In this document: one piece after another, positions 4,435 to 5,421 of the stretch
Numbering within the stretch: position 1 is the first letter of the stretch
How the letters are laid out: each line of letters starts with the position of its first letter
From: Treponema sp.
GTDB taxonomy: Bacteria; Spirochaetota; Spirochaetia; Treponematales; Breznakiellaceae
Length of the DNA stretch: 5,421 nucleotides
Direction: 5' to 3'
Assembly: GCA_031289935.1 (NCBI GenBank)
Contig: JAITON010000229.1
Span: 1 to 5,421, forward strand
The notes under the pieces: generated by a model
Database searches by the model: none
Told to the model about the DNA's origin: nothing
The model's input: the letters and a program-made list of their open reading frames with translations, nothing else
Position numbers and translations under genes: made by a program

Positions 4435-4435
4435 C

Positions 4436-4840
4436 CTATTCTGTGGCGGCCTGGGCCGGGGCGGCTACAGCTTTAGCCGGTACCGCCGGATGCTTGCGGG
4501 TGATCAGTTCCTTGATTTTCGCGGCCTTGCCGATCTTGTCCCGAATATAGTAGAGCTTGGCCCTGCGGACCCTACCGGGCCGGGACAGTTCCACCTTAAC
4601 GATCCGGGGAGAGTGCAGGGGGAATATCCGCTCGACCCCCACACCATAGGAGTTCTTCCGTACCGTAAAGGTCTTGCCCACCCCGGAATTCTTCATAGCA
4701 ATGACCAGGCCCTCGTAGATCTGGATCCGCTCATTCTTACCTTCCACGATCTTAAAGTGGACCTTAACGGTGTCTCCCACCTTGAACTGGTCCAGTTCCG
4801 TCTTCATCTGGGCGGCCTCAATGGCCTTAATCTCGTTCAT
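4436..4840 (-). CDS. rplS: 50S ribosomal protein L19
   Basis: L19 sits at the interface of the large and small ribosomal subunits. The product, 134 residues from ATG 4840, carries the family core: FKVGDTVKVHFKIVEGKNER, IYEGLVIAMKNSG, TFTVRKNSYGVGVERIFPLH, and the signature RRAKLYYIRDKIGKAAKIKE. After the usual end of the protein (around IKE) there is an additional tail of about 20 residues rich in Ala and Pro (KHPAVPAKAVAAPAQAATE), absent from the E. coli protein. Two ATGs are adjacent (4843 and 4840); the second sits better relative to the GAGG-containing ribosome binding site. The start overlaps the end of trmD by 14 bases, implying translational coupling within the conserved rpsP-rimM-trmD-rplS order, of which only the last two genes are visible. 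A terminator follows. Confidence 0.97.
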   Translation of the reverse strand: MNEIKAIEAAQMKTELDQFKVGDTVKVHFKIVEGKNERIQIYEGLVIAMKNSGVGKTFTVRKNSYGVGVERIFPLHSPRIVKVELSRPGRVRRAKLYYIRDKIGKAAKIKELITRKHPAVPAKAVAAPAQAATE

Positions 4841-5421
4841 CATACCCCCTCAGTTCTTCTATCAGTTTGCAGGTTTCCGCATCAAAGAGCCCCTGGGCCT
4901 CCCCTTGCTGGATCAGATCCGGCCGTAGGGCCAGGGTCTTTTCCACCTGCTTTTTCCGGCGCCAGCGCCGGATATTTACATGATGCCCCGAAAGCAAAAT
5001 CTCGGGCACCTGCATAATATCATATATTTCGGGCCGTGTATACTGGGGATACTCCAGCAACCCCCCCGAAAAGCTCTCTTCCTCCAGAGATTCGGGGGTA
5101 ATCACCGAATCCGCCAGGCGGTAGGTAGCGTCGATCAGGACCAGAGCGGCCACCTCGCCGGAAGAAAGCACGTAATCCCCCACGGAAATTTCATCATCGG
5201 CATACGCGTCGATGATACGCTGGTCTATGCCCTCATAGCGGCCGCACAAAAGGATCAGCTCCTCTTCCGCCGCCAGCTCCCCGGCCAATTCCTGGTCAAA
5301 GGGCCGCCCCGAAGGGGAAAGGTACACCACCTTGCCGGGGGCTTTTTCCCTGCCGGTGAAACGGTTCCGCGCCCCGGCAGCCTCCAGGGCCCTGCCCAGG
5401 GGTTCAGACAGCATCAACATA
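4827..5421 (-). CDS. trmD: tRNA (guanine-N1-)-methyltransferase TrmD, 5' end beyond the window
   Basis: TrmD methylates N1 of guanine 37 in tRNAs that read CNN codons, using S-adenosylmethionine, and so prevents frameshifting. It is a homodimer with a SPOUT trefoil knot. About 197 C-terminal residues are visible; the frame continues past the right edge, and MLMLSEPL at the edge is the internal segment that follows the family's GGGxGM motif, not the true start. Visible knot motifs are VVYLSPSGRPFDQ, LLCGRYEGIDQRIID and DEISVGDYVLSSGEVAALVLID, including the conserved Asp of GDYVL. The C-terminal tRNA-binding domain is present (YTRPEIYD, LLSGHHVNIRRWR). One deviation is SSGE where S/TGGE is usual, a Ser for a normally conserved Gly in the knot. 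The product of its methyl transfer, S-adenosylhomocysteine, is what MtnN-LuxS recycle, though the link is only metabolic. Confidence 0.96.
   Translation of the reverse strand, partial: MLMLSEPLGRALEAAGARNRFTGREKAPGKVVYLSPSGRPFDQELAGELAAEEELILLCGRYEGIDQRIIDAYADDEISVGDYVLSSGEVAALVLIDATYRLADSVITPESLEEESFSGGLLEYPQYTRPEIYDIMQVPEILLSGHHVNIRRWRRKKQVEKTLALRPDLIQQGEAQGLFDAETCKLIEELRGYDERD

Overview
The window reads as spirochaete chromosome, most likely a Treponema of the termite-gut type. This rests on remembered protein styles and gene order, not on a search. The right-hand 80 percent is a dense block of GC-rich genes, all on the minus strand. The left ~560 bases are AT-rich and essentially non-coding.

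Gene block, in transcription order (right to left). trmD is cut by the right edge and encodes tRNA m1G37 methyltransferase. It overlaps rplS (ribosomal protein L19). A strong intrinsic terminator follows rplS. Then comes a compact flagellar/unknown cluster: a FliK-like protein, a small FlhB C-terminal-domain protein (YlqH type), a YraN/UPF0102 nuclease-fold protein, a small protein resembling the anti-sigma-28 factor FlgM, and an unrecognised protein with a CxxC...HxxC zinc-site pattern. The first three downstream junctions are ATGA or GTGA overlaps, and the fourth is a 23-nt overlap. A 90-bp AT-rich gap follows, then mtnN (pfs) and luxS, 10 nt apart. MtnN and LuxS catalyse consecutive steps that turn S-adenosylhomocysteine into adenine, homocysteine and DPD, the autoinducer-2 precursor.

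Non-coding left part. Two bases after the luxS stop lies one arm of an exact 20-bp inverted repeat; its partner is at 515-534. Between the arms is a tandem array of ten 21-bp units, each built from the heptamers GACTCTC and GAGAGTC in opposite orientation, with some units organised as 42-bp dimers. Farther left are three tightly spaced hairpins. The last, read from luxS, resembles a terminator, so the luxS operon may carry a 3' untranslated region of almost 500 nt full of hairpins. Positions 36-400 contain no gene I can support. The first 35 bases may hold the start of a leftward gene.

No tRNA, rRNA, CRISPR, transposase or phage gene was seen. The least ordinary features are the array with its inverted-repeat frame, an 11-bp inverted repeat bracketing the mtnN start, and the rplS terminator lying directly against the only canonical start codon of the FliK-like gene.
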